Shown here: positions 1-9,158 of the stretch, piece after piece | Numbering within the stretch: the stretch's first letter is position 1 | Layout: each line of letters starts with the position of its first letter | Assembly (NCBI RefSeq): GCF_947366995.1 | Contig: NZ_CANBCC010000001.1 | Span: 62,001 to 126,000 of the forward strand | Direction: 5' to 3' | Source: an uncultured Aquabacterium sp. | GTDB taxonomy: Bacteria; Pseudomonadota; Gammaproteobacteria; Burkholderiales; Burkholderiaceae_C | DNA: 64,000 nucleotides | The notes under the pieces: generated by a model | The model's input: the letters and a program-made list of their open reading frames with translations, nothing else | Told to the model about the DNA's origin: nothing | Databases searched by the model: none | Translations under genes and position numbers: made by a program

Positions 1-40
1 AACGCGCCACCTGCCTCTTTTGACCTTAGGAGCCACCGCC

Positions 41-655
41 ATGATGGTGCTGTATTCCGGAACGACCTGCCCCTACTCGCACCGTTGCCGTTTCGTCCTG
101 TTTGAAAAAGGCATGGATTTCGAGATCCGTGACGTCGACATCTTCGCCAAGCCCGAAGACATCGCCCTGATGAACCCGTACAACGAGGTGCCCATCCTGG
201 TGGAGCGCGACCTCATCCTGTACGAGTCGCACATCATCAACGAGTACATCGACGAGCGCTTCCCGCACCCGCAGCTGATGCCCGGCGACCCCGTGGCCCG
301 TGCCCGCGTGCGCCTGTTCCTGCTCAATTTCGAGAAGGAACTGTTCGCCCACGTCAACCTGCTCGAAGGCCGCGGCGGCATCAAGGCCAACGACAAGCAG
401 CTCGAGAAGGCCCGTTCGCAGATCCGTGATCGCCTGACCCAGCTTGCCCCGATCTTCCTGAAGAACAAGTACATGCTGGGCGACGACTTCTCGATGCTCG
501 ACGTGGCCATCGCCCCGCTGCTGTGGCGCCTGGACTATTACGGGATCGAGCTGTCGAAGAACGCGCTGCCGCTGTTGAAGTATGCTGAGCGCATCTTCTC
601 GCGCCCCGCCTACATCGAGGCGCTGACGCCTTCCGAGAAGGTCATGCGCAAGTGA
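41..655 (+). CDS. sspA: Stringent starvation protein A (GST-fold)
   Basis: This is a glutathione-S-transferase-fold protein of the SspA family. In enterobacteria SspA binds RNA polymerase and co-regulates stationary-phase and acid-stress genes; it is not a detoxifying GST. The N-terminal thioredoxin-like half (about residues 1-80) carries the family segment CPYSHRCR near residue 9 and ESHIINEYIDERFPHP near residue 60. The remainder is the helical GST-C domain. The 204 residues match the family's usual length. The ATG at 41 is chosen because AGGAG lies at 28-32, although the frame also opens upstream at a TTG at 20. sspB follows after 32 bases, the usual proteobacterial pairing. The identification is firm; the promoter lies outside the window. 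Confidence 0.95.
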   Translation: MMVLYSGTTCPYSHRCRFVLFEKGMDFEIRDVDIFAKPEDIALMNPYNEVPILVERDLILYESHIINEYIDERFPHPQLMPGDPVARARVRLFLLNFEKELFAHVNLLEGRGGIKANDKQLEKARSQIRDRLTQLAPIFLKNKYMLGDDFSMLDVAIAPLLWRLDYYGIELSKNALPLLKYAERIFSRPAYIEALTPSEKVMRK

Positions 656-687
656 TCGCCCCGTGACCGCCCAGGACCAGAACGAGC

Positions 688-1275
688 ATGTCCACTGAAC
701 AAGAAGCACAGGGTTCGTCCACGCGGCCCTATCTGATCCGTGCATTGCACGACTGGTGCACCGACAACGGGTTCACGCCTTATCTCGCGGTGTACGTGGA
801 CCGGTCCGTTCAGGTCCCCCAGGAGTACGTCAAGAACAACGAGATCGTGCTGAACGTCAGCTTTGAGGCGACCAGCCAGCTGCAGTTGGGCAATGAGTTC
901 ATCGAGTTCAAGGCGCGCTTTGGCGGCGTGGCACGCGACATCTCCGTGCCGGTGGACCACGTGATCGCCATCTATGCCCGCGAGAACGGGCAGGGCATGG
1001 CGTTTCCGGTGCCGACGTCATTGGGTGGTGAAGGGCAGGACGCCCCGCCCTCGACCGGGACGGTGGTGGACGGCGTGCACGAGGGTGTCGATCGCACCCC
1101 GGTGAGCAAGGAGGAGGCCACCGAGCGGCCGCCGGCCTTGCGCCTCGCCCGAACCCCGAAGCCGGCCAAGAGCCGGCCGGTCGAGCCTGTGGCCGTGGTC
1201 GACAAGGGCAGTGAGGATCCGCCGCCCGAGCCTCCCGGTGGTGGCGCCCGACCCACACTGCGGCGGGTGAAGTGA
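688..1275 (+). CDS. sspB: Stringent starvation protein B, ClpXP adaptor
   Basis: SspB tethers ssrA-tagged and some other substrates to the ClpXP protease. The folded domain covers about residues 12-115, starting with RPYLIRALHDWCTDNGFTPY and running through the conserved VPVDHVIAIYARENGQGM segment. The rest is a long Pro/Glu/Arg-rich, probably disordered tail, as is typical, because SspB binds ClpX through a short motif at its extreme C-terminus. Here the last residues are RPTLRRVK, which resembles that ClpX-binding tail (hydrophobic-Arg-Val-Val/Ile-Lys type). The gene sits directly downstream of sspA on the same strand and is probably co-transcribed with it. Transcription is likely to run on into the tRNA-Thr, since no terminator is seen between them. 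Confidence 0.95.
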   Translation: MSTEQEAQGSSTRPYLIRALHDWCTDNGFTPYLAVYVDRSVQVPQEYVKNNEIVLNVSFEATSQLQLGNEFIEFKARFGGVARDISVPVDHVIAIYARENGQGMAFPVPTSLGGEGQDAPPSTGTVVDGVHEGVDRTPVSKEEATERPPALRLARTPKPAKSRPVEPVAVVDKGSEDPPPEPPGGGARPTLRRVK

Positions 1276-1299
1276 TCCGCTGTGTAGAATGAGGGCGTT

Positions 1300-1375
1300 G
1301 CCGGCTTAGCTCAGTTGGTAGAGCAACCGCCTTGTAAGCGGTAGGTCGTCAGTTCGAATCCGACAGCCGGCACCA
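1300..1375 (+). tRNA. tRNA-Thr (anticodon TGT)
   Basis: The 76-nt cloverleaf has acceptor stem GCCGGCT paired with AGCCGGC. The D arm is GCTC...GAGC. The anticodon stem ACCGC/GCGGT encloses the loop CTTGTAA, giving anticodon TGT. The T arm contains GTTCGAATC. The discriminator A is followed by an encoded CCA at 1373-1375. It is followed within 10 bases by an intrinsic terminator. Confidence 0.96.
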
Positions 1376-1382
1376 GACAAAG

Positions 1383-1414
1383 AAAGAGGCCCCTTGCGGG
1401 GCCTCTTTCGTTTT
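1383..1414 (+). terminator. Intrinsic terminator after tRNA-Thr
   Basis: An 11-bp perfect stem AAAGAGGCCCC/GGGGCCTCTTT (1383-1393 with 1398-1408) with a TTGC loop is followed by CGTTTT. Read on the minus strand it is followed by CTTTGTC, so it may also end transcription of the PEP-CTERM gene. Confidence 0.9.
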
Positions 1415-1458
1415 GGCCAGGCCGCAGTGTCAGATGCACTGCAGCCCGGTCAGGCAGC

Positions 1459-2247
1459 TCAGGCGGCCTTGCGGCGGCGAGCCATGACGCCAGCGACGCC
1501 CAGACCAGCCAGCATCAGGGCGACCGACGAAGGCTCCGGCACGGCCGTCACTTCGATGGTCGACACGATCGAGCCGTAGTTGGTGATGCCTTCCAGGGCG
1601 CTGATGCCAGGGGCCAGCAGGCCCAGCGACTTCGAGAACGTGTTGAAGGCTTCACCGCCGATGCCGCCGGCGATGGTCAGGCCGCTCAGCGTGTTCGTCA
1701 GGACGCCAGCACGCACCGTGGTGTCGCCGGTGATGGTGGCGAAGTCCCACAGGTAGAAGTTGGTCAGCGTGCCCACGCCGTTGCCGCCCACGATGTCCAC
1801 GTAGACGCGCTTGGTCGTCAGGTCAGCGTGGATGTTGGTCACCGACAGCGAGCCGCCGCTGGAGGCCAGGTTGTCCTCGCCGTCGATCACGCCTTCCACG
1901 GTCATGTTGGCACCGCCAGCGGTGTAGGCGTCCGTCACGTTGCCGCCGCTCACGGCCAGGCCGGTGATCGGGGCAGTGAAGGTCGGGCGGTTGCCTTCGG
2001 TGTTCTGATAACGGCCGGTGGCGGTCGTCTTCAGCACGGCGGTGGCGGGAGCGGCCTCGGCCAGCTTGATCTGGCCGGTGTTGATGGCCGTGACCAGCGA
2101 GCGGTCGAACGTCAGCGTGCCGGTGCCGCCAACCAGGGTGAAGCCATCGATGCTCCCACCGACGCTGACGTTGGCGGGCGCTGCGGAAGCCGCGCCCATG
2201 GCGATGAAGGAGGCGGTGGCAATGATGCTCTTCAATGCGAGTTTCAT
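1459..2247 (-). CDS. PEP-CTERM sorting domain protein
   Basis: This is a secreted protein of 262 residues with a Sec signal peptide (MKLALKSIIATASFIAMGAASA) and a C-terminal exosortase-recognition tail. The tail has a VPEPSS motif, a hydrophobic helix (VALMLAGLGVAGVMA) and a final basic RRRKAA. In this family the tail is cut by an exosortase and the protein goes to the cell surface or exopolysaccharide. The mature region is Gly/Thr/Ala-rich with beta-propensity and shows no catalytic motif that I recognise, so its function is unknown. The start at 2247 is preferred over 2259 because a GGGGA ribosome-binding site lies 5 bases upstream. No exosortase gene is in the window. The gene stands alone between two convergent-side neighbours. 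Confidence 0.85.
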   Translation of the reverse strand: MKLALKSIIATASFIAMGAASAAPANVSVGGSIDGFTLVGGTGTLTFDRSLVTAINTGQIKLAEAAPATAVLKTTATGRYQNTEGNRPTFTAPITGLAVSGGNVTDAYTAGGANMTVEGVIDGEDNLASSGGSLSVTNIHADLTTKRVYVDIVGGNGVGTLTNFYLWDFATITGDTTVRAGVLTNTLSGLTIAGGIGGEAFNTFSKSLGLLAPGISALEGITNYGSIVSTIEVTAVPEPSSVALMLAGLGVAGVMARRRKAA

Positions 2248-2573
2248 GAGTATCCCCATTTGTGTTGCGGCGCTTGCGGGTTCAAAGCAACGTCAGGCGG
2301 CCGCTTGGGCCTCACGCCGGCCACTGCAAACTGCAGAGGCGAACGTAGGGTAATGGCCGTTACCGAGGCGCGCCGTGAGTTTTTGTGTGCGCTTCGTCAC
2401 GGCCGTCATCTACCCGGCTGGGAGCAAAGGACGACAGGCAAGAGGGAGCCGGTTTGCATCGTCGTGCGCCACTTCAGGGCAAACCCGAAAGGTGTTTCTG
2501 ACACTTGGGTTGCATATCGTTACGGGAACCCCCTTGATCAGGTGGGATCGTCAGACCGCGTCGGGCAAAAGAA
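2248..2573. other. Intergenic region upstream of the PEP-CTERM gene
   Basis: No convincing gene is seen here. The region should hold the leftward promoter of the PEP-CTERM gene. The only structure noticed is a 16-base dyad, GGTAATGGCCGTTACC, at 2349-2364, about 100 bases upstream of the start. It could be an operator but I cannot assign it. Confidence 0.4.
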
Positions 2574-2593
2574 AAGGGCCCCGGCGGGCCCTT
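2563..2593 (-). terminator. Intrinsic terminator of the tolC-like gene
   Basis: Reading leftward, the stem AAGGGCCC/GGGCCCTT (2586-2593 with 2574-2581) has a 4-base loop and is followed by TTCTTTTG. It lies about 36 bases beyond the tolC-like stop codon. Confidence 0.85.
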
Positions 2594-2628
2594 GATCTTC
2601 TGTCCGGTTCAGCAGGCGCTTGCGGCGC

Positions 2629-4053
2629 TCACGGCGTCGGGGGCGCGGCGGTCAGCAGACGCTCGAGTTGCGCCACATCCTCGGCGCTCAGCGTGCCGGC
2701 GGCCTGACGCAGCCGGACGCTGCCGACGATGACGTCGTAGCGCGCCTTGTAGAGGTCTTTCTGGGTGTTCGCCAGTGCCGTCTGGGCATCCAGCACATCT
2801 TTGTTGATGCGCACGCCCACGCGGTAGCCCAGTTGCGTGGCTTCCAGGGCGAGCTTGGCCGAGGCCTCGGCTGCCTCATACGCCTTGACCTGAGCCAGGC
2901 CAGACATCACACCGGTGAAGGCCTGGCGGGTGGTGAGCGCCACACTCCGGCGAGCGTTGTCGACATCGCGCTCCGACTTCTCTTGCAGCGCCAGGGCTTC
3001 CTTCACGCGGTTTTCGACCGCAAAGCCGGCAAACAGCGGCATGTTCACTTCGAGGCCCACCGTGGCCGCGGTTCCCGCACCCTGGTTGGTCCGGACGAAC
3101 GCCGAACTGGCATCCACCTCGGTCTGGGCTACGGAGGCGGTGGCCGCTACCGTGGGCAGGTGACCGGCCCGTGCGCGGTCGATCTCCAGTCGGGCCACAT
3201 CCAGCCCCAGTTCTGCCTTGCGCACCAGCGGCGCGCCGCGGCTCTTGTCCACCCATTCGTCGACATTGCCGGGATGGAGTCTGTCGAGGTTGCCGGGGGC
3301 ACCCAGCGGATCGGGCTGGACCTGGTTGCGGCCCACGAGCTGGTCGAGTGCGATGCGCTTGACCTGCAGGTCGTTCGTGGCCGCGATTTCCTGGGCCGTG
3401 GCCAGGTCGTAGCGCGCCTGTGCTTCGCGTGTGTCAGTGATGGTGGCGTTGCCCACTTCGAAGCTGCGCTTTGCGGCCGCCAGTTGCTCGGCCAGCGCCT
3501 TTTTGTTGGCTTGCGTGGTGGTCAGCACGTCCTGGGCGGCGAGCACGTCGAAATAGCCCTGCGTGAGCCGCGCGATCAGGTCGTTCTCTGCGGTCTGGAG
3601 GTCCGCCATGGCGACCTCCAGCGAGCGTTCCGCCTGCCCGATCTGGGCGTTGTCCTGAGCGTTGTAGATCGGTTGGCGCGCTTGCAGGCCCACGCGGCGG
3701 CTCGTGTAGTTCGCGTTGTTGCTGCGCTGACCGAGCGCCGCCGTGAGCTGGTTCGGCGGCACTGAGGAATCGAGATGCGACCGCGTCACCGCAGCCTGCA
3801 CGCCCAAGGTGGGGCGACGCAGCGCGTACGCTTGTTCGACGCGGAATTGCACCGAGTCGGCCTGTGCCTTGGCGGCCAGGTAAGCCGCGTCGTAGCCCCG
3901 CGCCGACTGCAGCAGGTCGACCAGATTGTCCGCCTGCGCCCCGGCCGACACCGCCAGTCCGATCAGGGCGGCCGACACCGTACGCCGCAGGCCGGGCCTG
4001 GAGGCAGGCGTGGTCCGACGCGCACGGTGCAGGAAGCGGGCGTGGTGGTACAT
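2629..4053 (-). CDS. tolC: TolC family outer-membrane efflux/secretion channel
   Basis: This is the outer-membrane trimeric channel used with RND or ABC inner-membrane pumps or type I secretion. At 474 residues it has the family's usual length. An N-terminal basic stretch and hydrophobic segment ending in VSAGAQA mark the signal peptide (cleavage near residue 41). The body shows the TolC duplication of long amphipathic helices and short strands: LLQSARGYDAAYLAAKAQ, then LRQPIYNAQ-type segments, repeated in the second half as NMPLFAGFAVENRVKEA and YRVGVRINKDVLDAQTALANTQKDLYKARYD. The gene follows the PCMT-like gene by 40 bases, probably as one operon, and ends at a good terminator. The TetR gene upstream could regulate it. 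No pump partner is adjacent. Confidence 0.9.
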   Translation of the reverse strand: MYHHARFLHRARRTTPASRPGLRRTVSAALIGLAVSAGAQADNLVDLLQSARGYDAAYLAAKAQADSVQFRVEQAYALRRPTLGVQAAVTRSHLDSSVPPNQLTAALGQRSNNANYTSRRVGLQARQPIYNAQDNAQIGQAERSLEVAMADLQTAENDLIARLTQGYFDVLAAQDVLTTTQANKKALAEQLAAAKRSFEVGNATITDTREAQARYDLATAQEIAATNDLQVKRIALDQLVGRNQVQPDPLGAPGNLDRLHPGNVDEWVDKSRGAPLVRKAELGLDVARLEIDRARAGHLPTVAATASVAQTEVDASSAFVRTNQGAGTAATVGLEVNMPLFAGFAVENRVKEALALQEKSERDVDNARRSVALTTRQAFTGVMSGLAQVKAYEAAEASAKLALEATQLGYRVGVRINKDVLDAQTALANTQKDLYKARYDVIVGSVRLRQAAGTLSAEDVAQLERLLTAAPPTP

Positions 4054-4093
4054 CTCGGGTGTTCCTCGGCTGGACGCGGCGGTCCGTTGGGTG

Positions 4094-4747
4094 TCAGAAG
4101 TGGAAGCGGCTCGGCTCGGTGAAGCCGGGCAGGCGCTGGACGACCGTGTCGAACAGCGCCTGACGGCTGAACTGGTTGCCTTCGCCTCGGGTGAACAGCG
4201 TGGCCTGCATGACCGGCTCGCTGCCGACCACGGCCAGCAGTCGGCCGCCGACCTTCAACTGGTCCAGCAGGGCCTGCGGCACCTCCGGCACGGAGCCGCA
4301 CAGCAGGATGGCGTCGAACGGCGCCTGGGCTGCGAGGCCCTGGGTGCCATCACCCTGCACGACTTCGGCGTTGCTCACGCCAGCCTGGCGCAGGTTGGCG
4401 CGCGCGGCCGACACCAGGGCGGCGTCGGCTTCGAGCGCAATGACGCGCTGCGACTTGTGGGCGAGCAGGGCGGTGACGTAGCCGGTGGCCGCGCCAATCT
4501 GCAGCACGGTGTCACGCTTGCTGAGATTCAGGTCCTGAACGAGGCGGGCCTCGACACGGGGTGCCAACAGGTTGCGACCTTGACCGAGCGGCAACTCGAC
4601 GTCCATGAACGCCTGGCTGCGGTGTGCGGCCGGTACGAAATCTTCACGGCGAACCATCGACAACAGACCCAGCACGGACGTGTCCAGGACGTCCCACGGG
4701 CGGATCTGTTGCTCGATCATGTTGAAGCGGGCTTGTTCGACGTTCAT
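4094..4747 (-). CDS. Protein-L-isoaspartate O-methyltransferase-like protein
   Basis: This is an SAM-dependent methyltransferase of the PCMT family, 217 residues long. The SAM-binding motif I appears as VLQIGAATGYVTALLA and the acidic residue after strand 2 as VIALEAD. The PCMT-type N-terminal segment (MIEQQIRPWDVLD, then REDFVPA) and the VGGRLLAVVG strand are present. The usual motif VLDIGTGSGY is here QIGAATGY, so activity on isoaspartyl residues is not assured. The start at 4747 is favoured because an AGGA lies 8-11 bases upstream; an ATG also exists at 4756. It lies immediately upstream of the tolC-like gene, an arrangement common in betaproteobacteria. A TAGAAT-like -10 is visible just upstream. 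Confidence 0.85.
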   Translation of the reverse strand: MNVEQARFNMIEQQIRPWDVLDTSVLGLLSMVRREDFVPAAHRSQAFMDVELPLGQGRNLLAPRVEARLVQDLNLSKRDTVLQIGAATGYVTALLAHKSQRVIALEADAALVSAARANLRQAGVSNAEVVQGDGTQGLAAQAPFDAILLCGSVPEVPQALLDQLKVGGRLLAVVGSEPVMQATLFTRGEGNQFSRQALFDTVVQRLPGFTEPSRFHF

Positions 4748-4922
4748 GCTGGGCATCCTACGAGAGACGGTATGGAAAGGAATGGGGGCAAAACCGTGAT
4801 TCTAAGAAGAGCCGCTGATTCAGGGGGGCGGGGGCGGTGGGGCGTGCGTGTCCCGGTTCGATGCAGGTGTGGGCAGATGGGCCCGGTGGTGTCTCGCAGA
4901 TGCCACGCCAGCAGGGGCGGGC

Positions 4923-5654
4923 TCATGTCCGGGGCGGTGCCGTCAGGCCATGGAGCAGCAGGTCCAGCTGCATGTCGAGGTAGGTCTCGGGTGCCATGTC
5001 AGCGAGGCTGCCTGCGCAGGGTGCGAGGCTGTGCTGGTGCATGACGAGAAAGTGAACGGGCGCGATCAAGGCCAGCACCGCCATGCGGGTGTCCACCGGG
5101 CGGAACTCACCGCGGTCGATGCCGCGCTGCACCGCACGACCGAGCAAGCGGTGTGTGGGCTCGATGACATGATCGACATAGAACTGGGCGAGTTCCGGGA
5201 AGTGGGCGGACTCGGCCATGATGATGGGCACGAGGCCGGAGGCCTTGGCCGATCCGACACGGGCCCACCAGGTGTGAACGAGCAGCCTCAGCAGGGCGGC
5301 GGAGTCGCCGTCGAACTGCTCGGTCAGGTCGGTGCCCTCGGCAATCACCTGGACCAGGTAGGTGTGGACGACCGCCTTGAAGAGCTCGTCCTTGCTGGTG
5401 TAGTACAGGTAGAGCGTGCCCTTGGAGACCCCGGCCAGTCGCGCGACGTCGTCGGTGCGGGTCGCCGCGAGCCCCTTGTCGACGAACAGCGTGAGGGCGG
5501 CCTCGAGCAACTCCTGTGGTCGGGCGGCCTTGCGGCGCTGTCTCAGACGCGGCGCGAGGCTGGCCACTGCCGCCTGGAGCGGGCAGCAGGACTCTGACAG
5601 AGGGGGGGCGGCGCGGGAGCGGGAGGATTTGGGCGAAGACACGTCGTTGTGCAA
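4923..5654 (-). CDS. TetR/AcrR family transcriptional repressor
   Basis: This is a ligand-responsive DNA-binding repressor. The TetR helix-turn-helix occupies about residues 45-92 (ELLEAALTLFVDKGLAATRTDDVARLAGVSKG, then TLYLYYTSKDELF). The C-terminal helical domain resembles the AcrR-type TetR_C family. The frame opens with TTG at 5654, and the first 40 residues are unusually long and Ser/Arg/Pro-rich, so the true start may be further in. A perfect dyad at 5654-5671 overlaps this start and probably mediates autorepression. It may also control the downstream PCMT-like/tolC genes (175-base gap) or the divergent deacetylase gene. The ligand is unknown. Confidence 0.88.
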   Translation of the reverse strand: MHNDVSSPKSSRSRAAPPLSESCCPLQAAVASLAPRLRQRRKAARPQELLEAALTLFVDKGLAATRTDDVARLAGVSKGTLYLYYTSKDELFKAVVHTYLVQVIAEGTDLTEQFDGDSAALLRLLVHTWWARVGSAKASGLVPIIMAESAHFPELAQFYVDHVIEPTHRLLGRAVQRGIDRGEFRPVDTRMAVLALIAPVHFLVMHQHSLAPCAGSLADMAPETYLDMQLDLLLHGLTAPPRT

Positions 5655-5671
5655 CTGACTCGTCGGTCAGT
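5654..5671 (-). promoter_or_regulatory. Putative TetR operator with promoter just upstream
   Basis: The inverted repeat ACTGAC-N6-GTCAGT is perfect. Reading leftward, TTGACC (5699-5704 region) and a weak TACATT-like -10 about 17-18 bases on lie just before it, so the dyad covers the expected transcription start of the TetR gene. Related ACTGAC/GTCAGT dyads are known operators for efflux-linked TetR proteins. Assignment to this regulator is inference. Confidence 0.6.
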
Positions 5672-5759
5672 AATGTAGCCCTCGCTGCGTGTCGTGGTCA
5701 ATCACGGGTCGGGACCGCGCTCGGCATTGGGCCGGGCCGCCAGCCGTTAAGCTGATCGC

Positions 5760-6677
5760 ATGCTCGTCTTCCACAGTGACCGTTTCGAGCCCGATCTGCC
5801 CGCCGGGCATCGCTTTCCGATGCAGAAGTACCGGCTGTTGCGCGAGGCCGTGGCCGACACGCTGCCCGGTGTGCGCCTGCGCGAACCGGACGCCGCCGGG
5901 GATGCCTTGCTCGCCCTGGCGCATGACCCGGCGTATGTGCAGGCCGTGGCGACGGGCACGCTGGCGCCTGCAGCCGTGCGCGAAATCGGCTTTCCCTGGT
6001 CGCCAGCGCTGGTGGAGCGCTCGCGACGGTCGGTGGGCGCGACGCTGGCTGCCGTCGACGCCGCCTGGGCGGAAGGCGTGGGCGTCAATCTGGCGGGGGG
6101 CACCCACCACGCCGGCTCGGCGCAGGGCAGCGGCTTCTGCGTGTTCAACGACGTGGCCGTGGCCATCCGGCGGGATCAGCAACGCCGGCCGGGCGTGCGC
6201 TGTGCCGTGATCGACCTGGATGTGCACCAGGGCAACGGCACGGCGGCGATCTTTGCCGGTGATCCGGATGTGTTCACGCTCTCGCTGCATGGTGACCGCA
6301 ATTTTCCGTTTCGCAAGGTGCTGAGCAGCCTGGATGTGCCCTTGCCGGATGGGTGTGACGACGCCCTATACAGCAGGGCGCTGGACGGGGCCCTGGCCCG
6401 GCTGAACGAAGCGCACTGTGCCGCGCCGTTCGACCTCTTGTTCTATCTCGCGGGCGCCGACCCGCATGAAGGTGACCGCCTTGGACGGTTGAAGCTCACG
6501 GCAGCGGGCCTGAGGCGGCGGGATCGCACCGTATTCGACTGGGCTGCGGCCCGGGCGCTGCCTGTGGTCATGTGCATGGCAGGGGGGTACGGCACCGATC
6601 TGGATGCCATGGTGGCCGTGCAGCTCGGCAGCGTGGCCGAGGCGTTTCACGCATGGCAGGCGCGTGCCGGCGTGTGA
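5760..6677 (+). CDS. Histone deacetylase family protein (AcuC-like deacetylase)
   Basis: This is a Zn-dependent deacetylase of the arginase/HDAC fold, 305 residues. The catalytic features are visible: the paired histidines in [19 protein letters not shown] (about residue 118-121), the metal-binding [11 protein letters not shown] (about residue 152), the second Asp in [15 protein letters not shown] (about residue 239) and the GGY loop carrying the catalytic Tyr (about residue 278). Bacterial members act on small acetylated amines or protein lysines, including acetyl-CoA synthetase. The substrate cannot be told from sequence. The acyl-CoA thioesterase starts 11 bases downstream, so the two are likely co-transcribed. 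Confidence 0.9.
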   Translation: MLVFHSDRFEPDLPAGHRFPMQKYRLLREAVADTLPGVRLREPDAAGDALLALAHDPAYVQAVATGTLAPAAVREIGFPWSPALVERSRRSVGATLAAVDAAWAEGVGVNLAGGTHHAGSAQGSGFCVFNDVAVAIRRDQQRRPGVRCAVIDLDVHQGNGTAAIFAGDPDVFTLSLHGDRNFPFRKVLSSLDVPLPDGCDDALYSRALDGALARLNEAHCAAPFDLLFYLAGADPHEGDRLGRLKLTAAGLRRRDRTVFDWAAARALPVVMCMAGGYGTDLDAMVAVQLGSVAEAFHAWQARAGV

Positions 6678-6688
6678 ATAATCGCCGC

Positions 6689-7129
<441 letters not shown>

Positions 7130-7213
7130 TCCAGAAGTGCCGCCGCGCCCGCGCCACGTCCGCGGGTACTCCCTGAGGGTCACGGACGACACTCTCGGTA
7201 CAAACTTTCCTAT

Positions 7214-7242
7214 GATTGCCCAAATCTGAGGGCAATCGTTTT
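7214..7242 (+). terminator. Hairpin after the thioesterase gene, possible terminator
   Basis: Perfect 8-bp arms GATTGCCC (7214-7221) and GGGCAATC (7230-7237) enclose an 8-base loop, and GTTTTC follows. It could end the deacetylase-thioesterase transcript. Because it lies about 70 bases before the acyl-CoA ligase start it could instead be a leader structure or operator of that gene. Confidence 0.5.
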
Positions 7243-7308
7243 CAGATTAAAACTGTACCGTTCTCCGAATCGCGGAGCACGTTTTCTGTACTGCCGGAGG
7301 TCAATTCC

Positions 7309-8940
7309 ATGAGCCTGATGGGCCAAATGATGCATATGCCCCTGATGATCTCGTCGCTGCTCGCGCATGCGGCGAAGCACAATGGGGACATCGAGATCGT
7401 CTCCAAGCGCGTCGAGGGCGACATCCATCGCACGACATGGGCAGAGGTCGACTTGCGCTCGCGCAAGCTGGCCCAGGCGCTGGACCGTCTTGGTGTCGAG
7501 CCGGGCGACCGCGTCGGCACCCTGGCCTGGAACGGCTATCGCCATCTCGAGATCTATTACGGCGTGTCGGGCTCGCAGCGCGTGTGTCACACGATCAACC
7601 CGCGTCTGTTCCCGCAGCAGGTGGCGTGGATCGCCAACGACGCGCAGGACAAGGTCATCTTCGTCGACCTCAACATCTTCCCGCTGGTCGAGAAGCTGGC
7701 GCCGTCGCTGCCTTCGCTGAAGCACGTGGTGCTGATGTGCGACCGCAGCAACATGCCGCGCGAGTCGGCACTGCCCAGCCTGCTGTGCTACGAGGACATG
7801 CTGGCCGCAGAAGATGGCCGCTACACCTGGCCCACGTTTGACGAGAACACCGCGGCCAGCATCTGCTACACCTCGGGCACAACCGGCAACCCGAAGGGCG
7901 CCGTCTATTCGCATCGCTCCACCGTGCTGCACGCCTACGCGGCCGCGCTGCCCGATGCCATGGGCGTCTCGAGCGCCGACACGGTGCTGCCGGTGGTGCC
8001 GATGTTCCACGTCAATGCGTGGGGTCTGCCGTATTCGGCCGCGCTGATCGGCTGTCGCCTCGTCTTCCCTGGGCACCATCTGGATGGCGGCTCGCTGTAC
8101 GAGCTGTTCGAGAAGGAGCGCGTGACCTTCTCGGCCGGCGTGCCCACGATCTGGCTGGGTCTGATCAACCATGCCAAGCAGCACGACCTGAAGTTCAGCA
8201 CCTTCAAGCGCACGGTGATCGGGGGCTCGGCCTGCCCGCCTGCCATGATCAAGACGCTGCAGGACGATTTCGGTGTCGAAGTCATCCATGCCTGGGGCAT
8301 GACCGAGCTGTCTCCGCTGGGCACGCTCAGCCGCCTGAAAGCCAAGCACGCCGACCTGCCCAAGGAGGACAAGGAGAAGATCCTGGCCAAGCAGGGCAAG
8401 GGCATCTATGGCATTGACATGCGGATCGTGGACGCCGAAGGCAAGGAGCTGCCCTGGGATGGCAAGGCGGCCGGCGACCTGGAAGTGCGCGGCCACTGGG
8501 TGGTGAGCGGCTACTTCAACATCGACAAGTCGCCGCTGCATGAAGGCTGGTTCCCCACCGGCGACGTGGCGACCATCGATCCGGACGGCTACATGCAGAT
8601 CACCGACCGCTCGAAGGACGTGATCAAGTCCGGCGGCGAGTGGATCAGCTCGATCGACCTCGAGAACGTGCTGATGGCCCACCCGGCCGTGCACGAGGCC
8701 GCGGCCATTGCCTGCGCGCACCCCAAGTGGGACGAGCGCCCGCTGATGGTGGTGGTGAAGAAGCCGGGCGCCGAGGTGGCCAAGGAGGAGCTCATCGCCT
8801 TCTTCAAGGGGAAGATTCCGAACTGGCAGACGCCCGACGACATCGTGTTCGTCGAGGAAATTCCGCACACGGCCACAGGCAAGATCTCGAAGCTGCAGCT
8901 ACGCGATCGCTTCAAGGAGCACAAGCTTCCGTCGGCATGA
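7309..8940 (+). CDS. Long-chain fatty acid--CoA ligase (AMP-forming)
   Basis: This is a cytoplasmic adenylate-forming enzyme of 543 residues that activates a fatty acid with ATP and transfers it to CoA. The AMP-binding P-loop reads YTSGTTGNPKGAVYSH (about residue 187). HAWGMTELSP is the A5 motif, GWFPTGDVATIDPDGY the A7 motif, and DRSKDVIKSGGEWIS the hinge. The catalytic lysine lies in TATGKISKLQLRDR near the C-terminus. The start at ATG 7309 follows a CGGAGG ribosome-binding site. It is of the medium/long-chain AlkK-like type, but chain-length preference is not decided by sequence. A strong terminator follows, separating it from the ABC transporter operon. Confidence 0.93.
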   Translation: MSLMGQMMHMPLMISSLLAHAAKHNGDIEIVSKRVEGDIHRTTWAEVDLRSRKLAQALDRLGVEPGDRVGTLAWNGYRHLEIYYGVSGSQRVCHTINPRLFPQQVAWIANDAQDKVIFVDLNIFPLVEKLAPSLPSLKHVVLMCDRSNMPRESALPSLLCYEDMLAAEDGRYTWPTFDENTAASICYTSGTTGNPKGAVYSHRSTVLHAYAAALPDAMGVSSADTVLPVVPMFHVNAWGLPYSAALIGCRLVFPGHHLDGGSLYELFEKERVTFSAGVPTIWLGLINHAKQHDLKFSTFKRTVIGGSACPPAMIKTLQDDFGVEVIHAWGMTELSPLGTLSRLKAKHADLPKEDKEKILAKQGKGIYGIDMRIVDAEGKELPWDGKAAGDLEVRGHWVVSGYFNIDKSPLHEGWFPTGDVATIDPDGYMQITDRSKDVIKSGGEWISSIDLENVLMAHPAVHEAAAIACAHPKWDERPLMVVVKKPGAEVAKEELIAFFKGKIPNWQTPDDIVFVEEIPHTATGKISKLQLRDRFKEHKLPSA

Positions 8941-8966
8941 ACAGGTTGATGACCGGCTCGTGACAC

Positions 8967-8990
8967 AAGGCGCCTTCTGGCGCCTTTTTC
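8967..8990 (+). terminator. Intrinsic terminator of the acyl-CoA ligase gene
   Basis: The 8-bp stem AAGGCGCC/GGCGCCTT (8967-8974 with 8979-8986) with loop TTCT is followed by TTTC. It lies 26 bases after the ligase stop. Confidence 0.92.
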
Positions 8991-9158
8991 CATTTGTACG
9001 GGTATGTCCCCGATGTCCCGTGGGTGGCGCGAGACACCCAGTGGCATCGGACATCAGGCAAAACGCTGAGCTTGCGGGACTTCCCTGAGGCACCCCGTAA
9101 ATGAGGGACTTAAATTGTGACGGAAGCCCAATCCATCACGCTTGAAGAGGAGCCTGCA

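Noticed and set aside
1415-1458. Hairpin GCAGTG/CACTGC (1424-1442) as a terminator for the PEP-CTERM gene
   Set aside because: The stem is short and has no T-tract in the leftward direction; the stronger bidirectional hairpin at 1383-1408 is a better candidate.
7210-8868. 552-codon minus-strand frame opposite the acyl-CoA ligase
   Set aside because: The plus strand carries all adenylate-forming motifs; the minus frame is a codon-bias shadow rich in His, Arg and Val.
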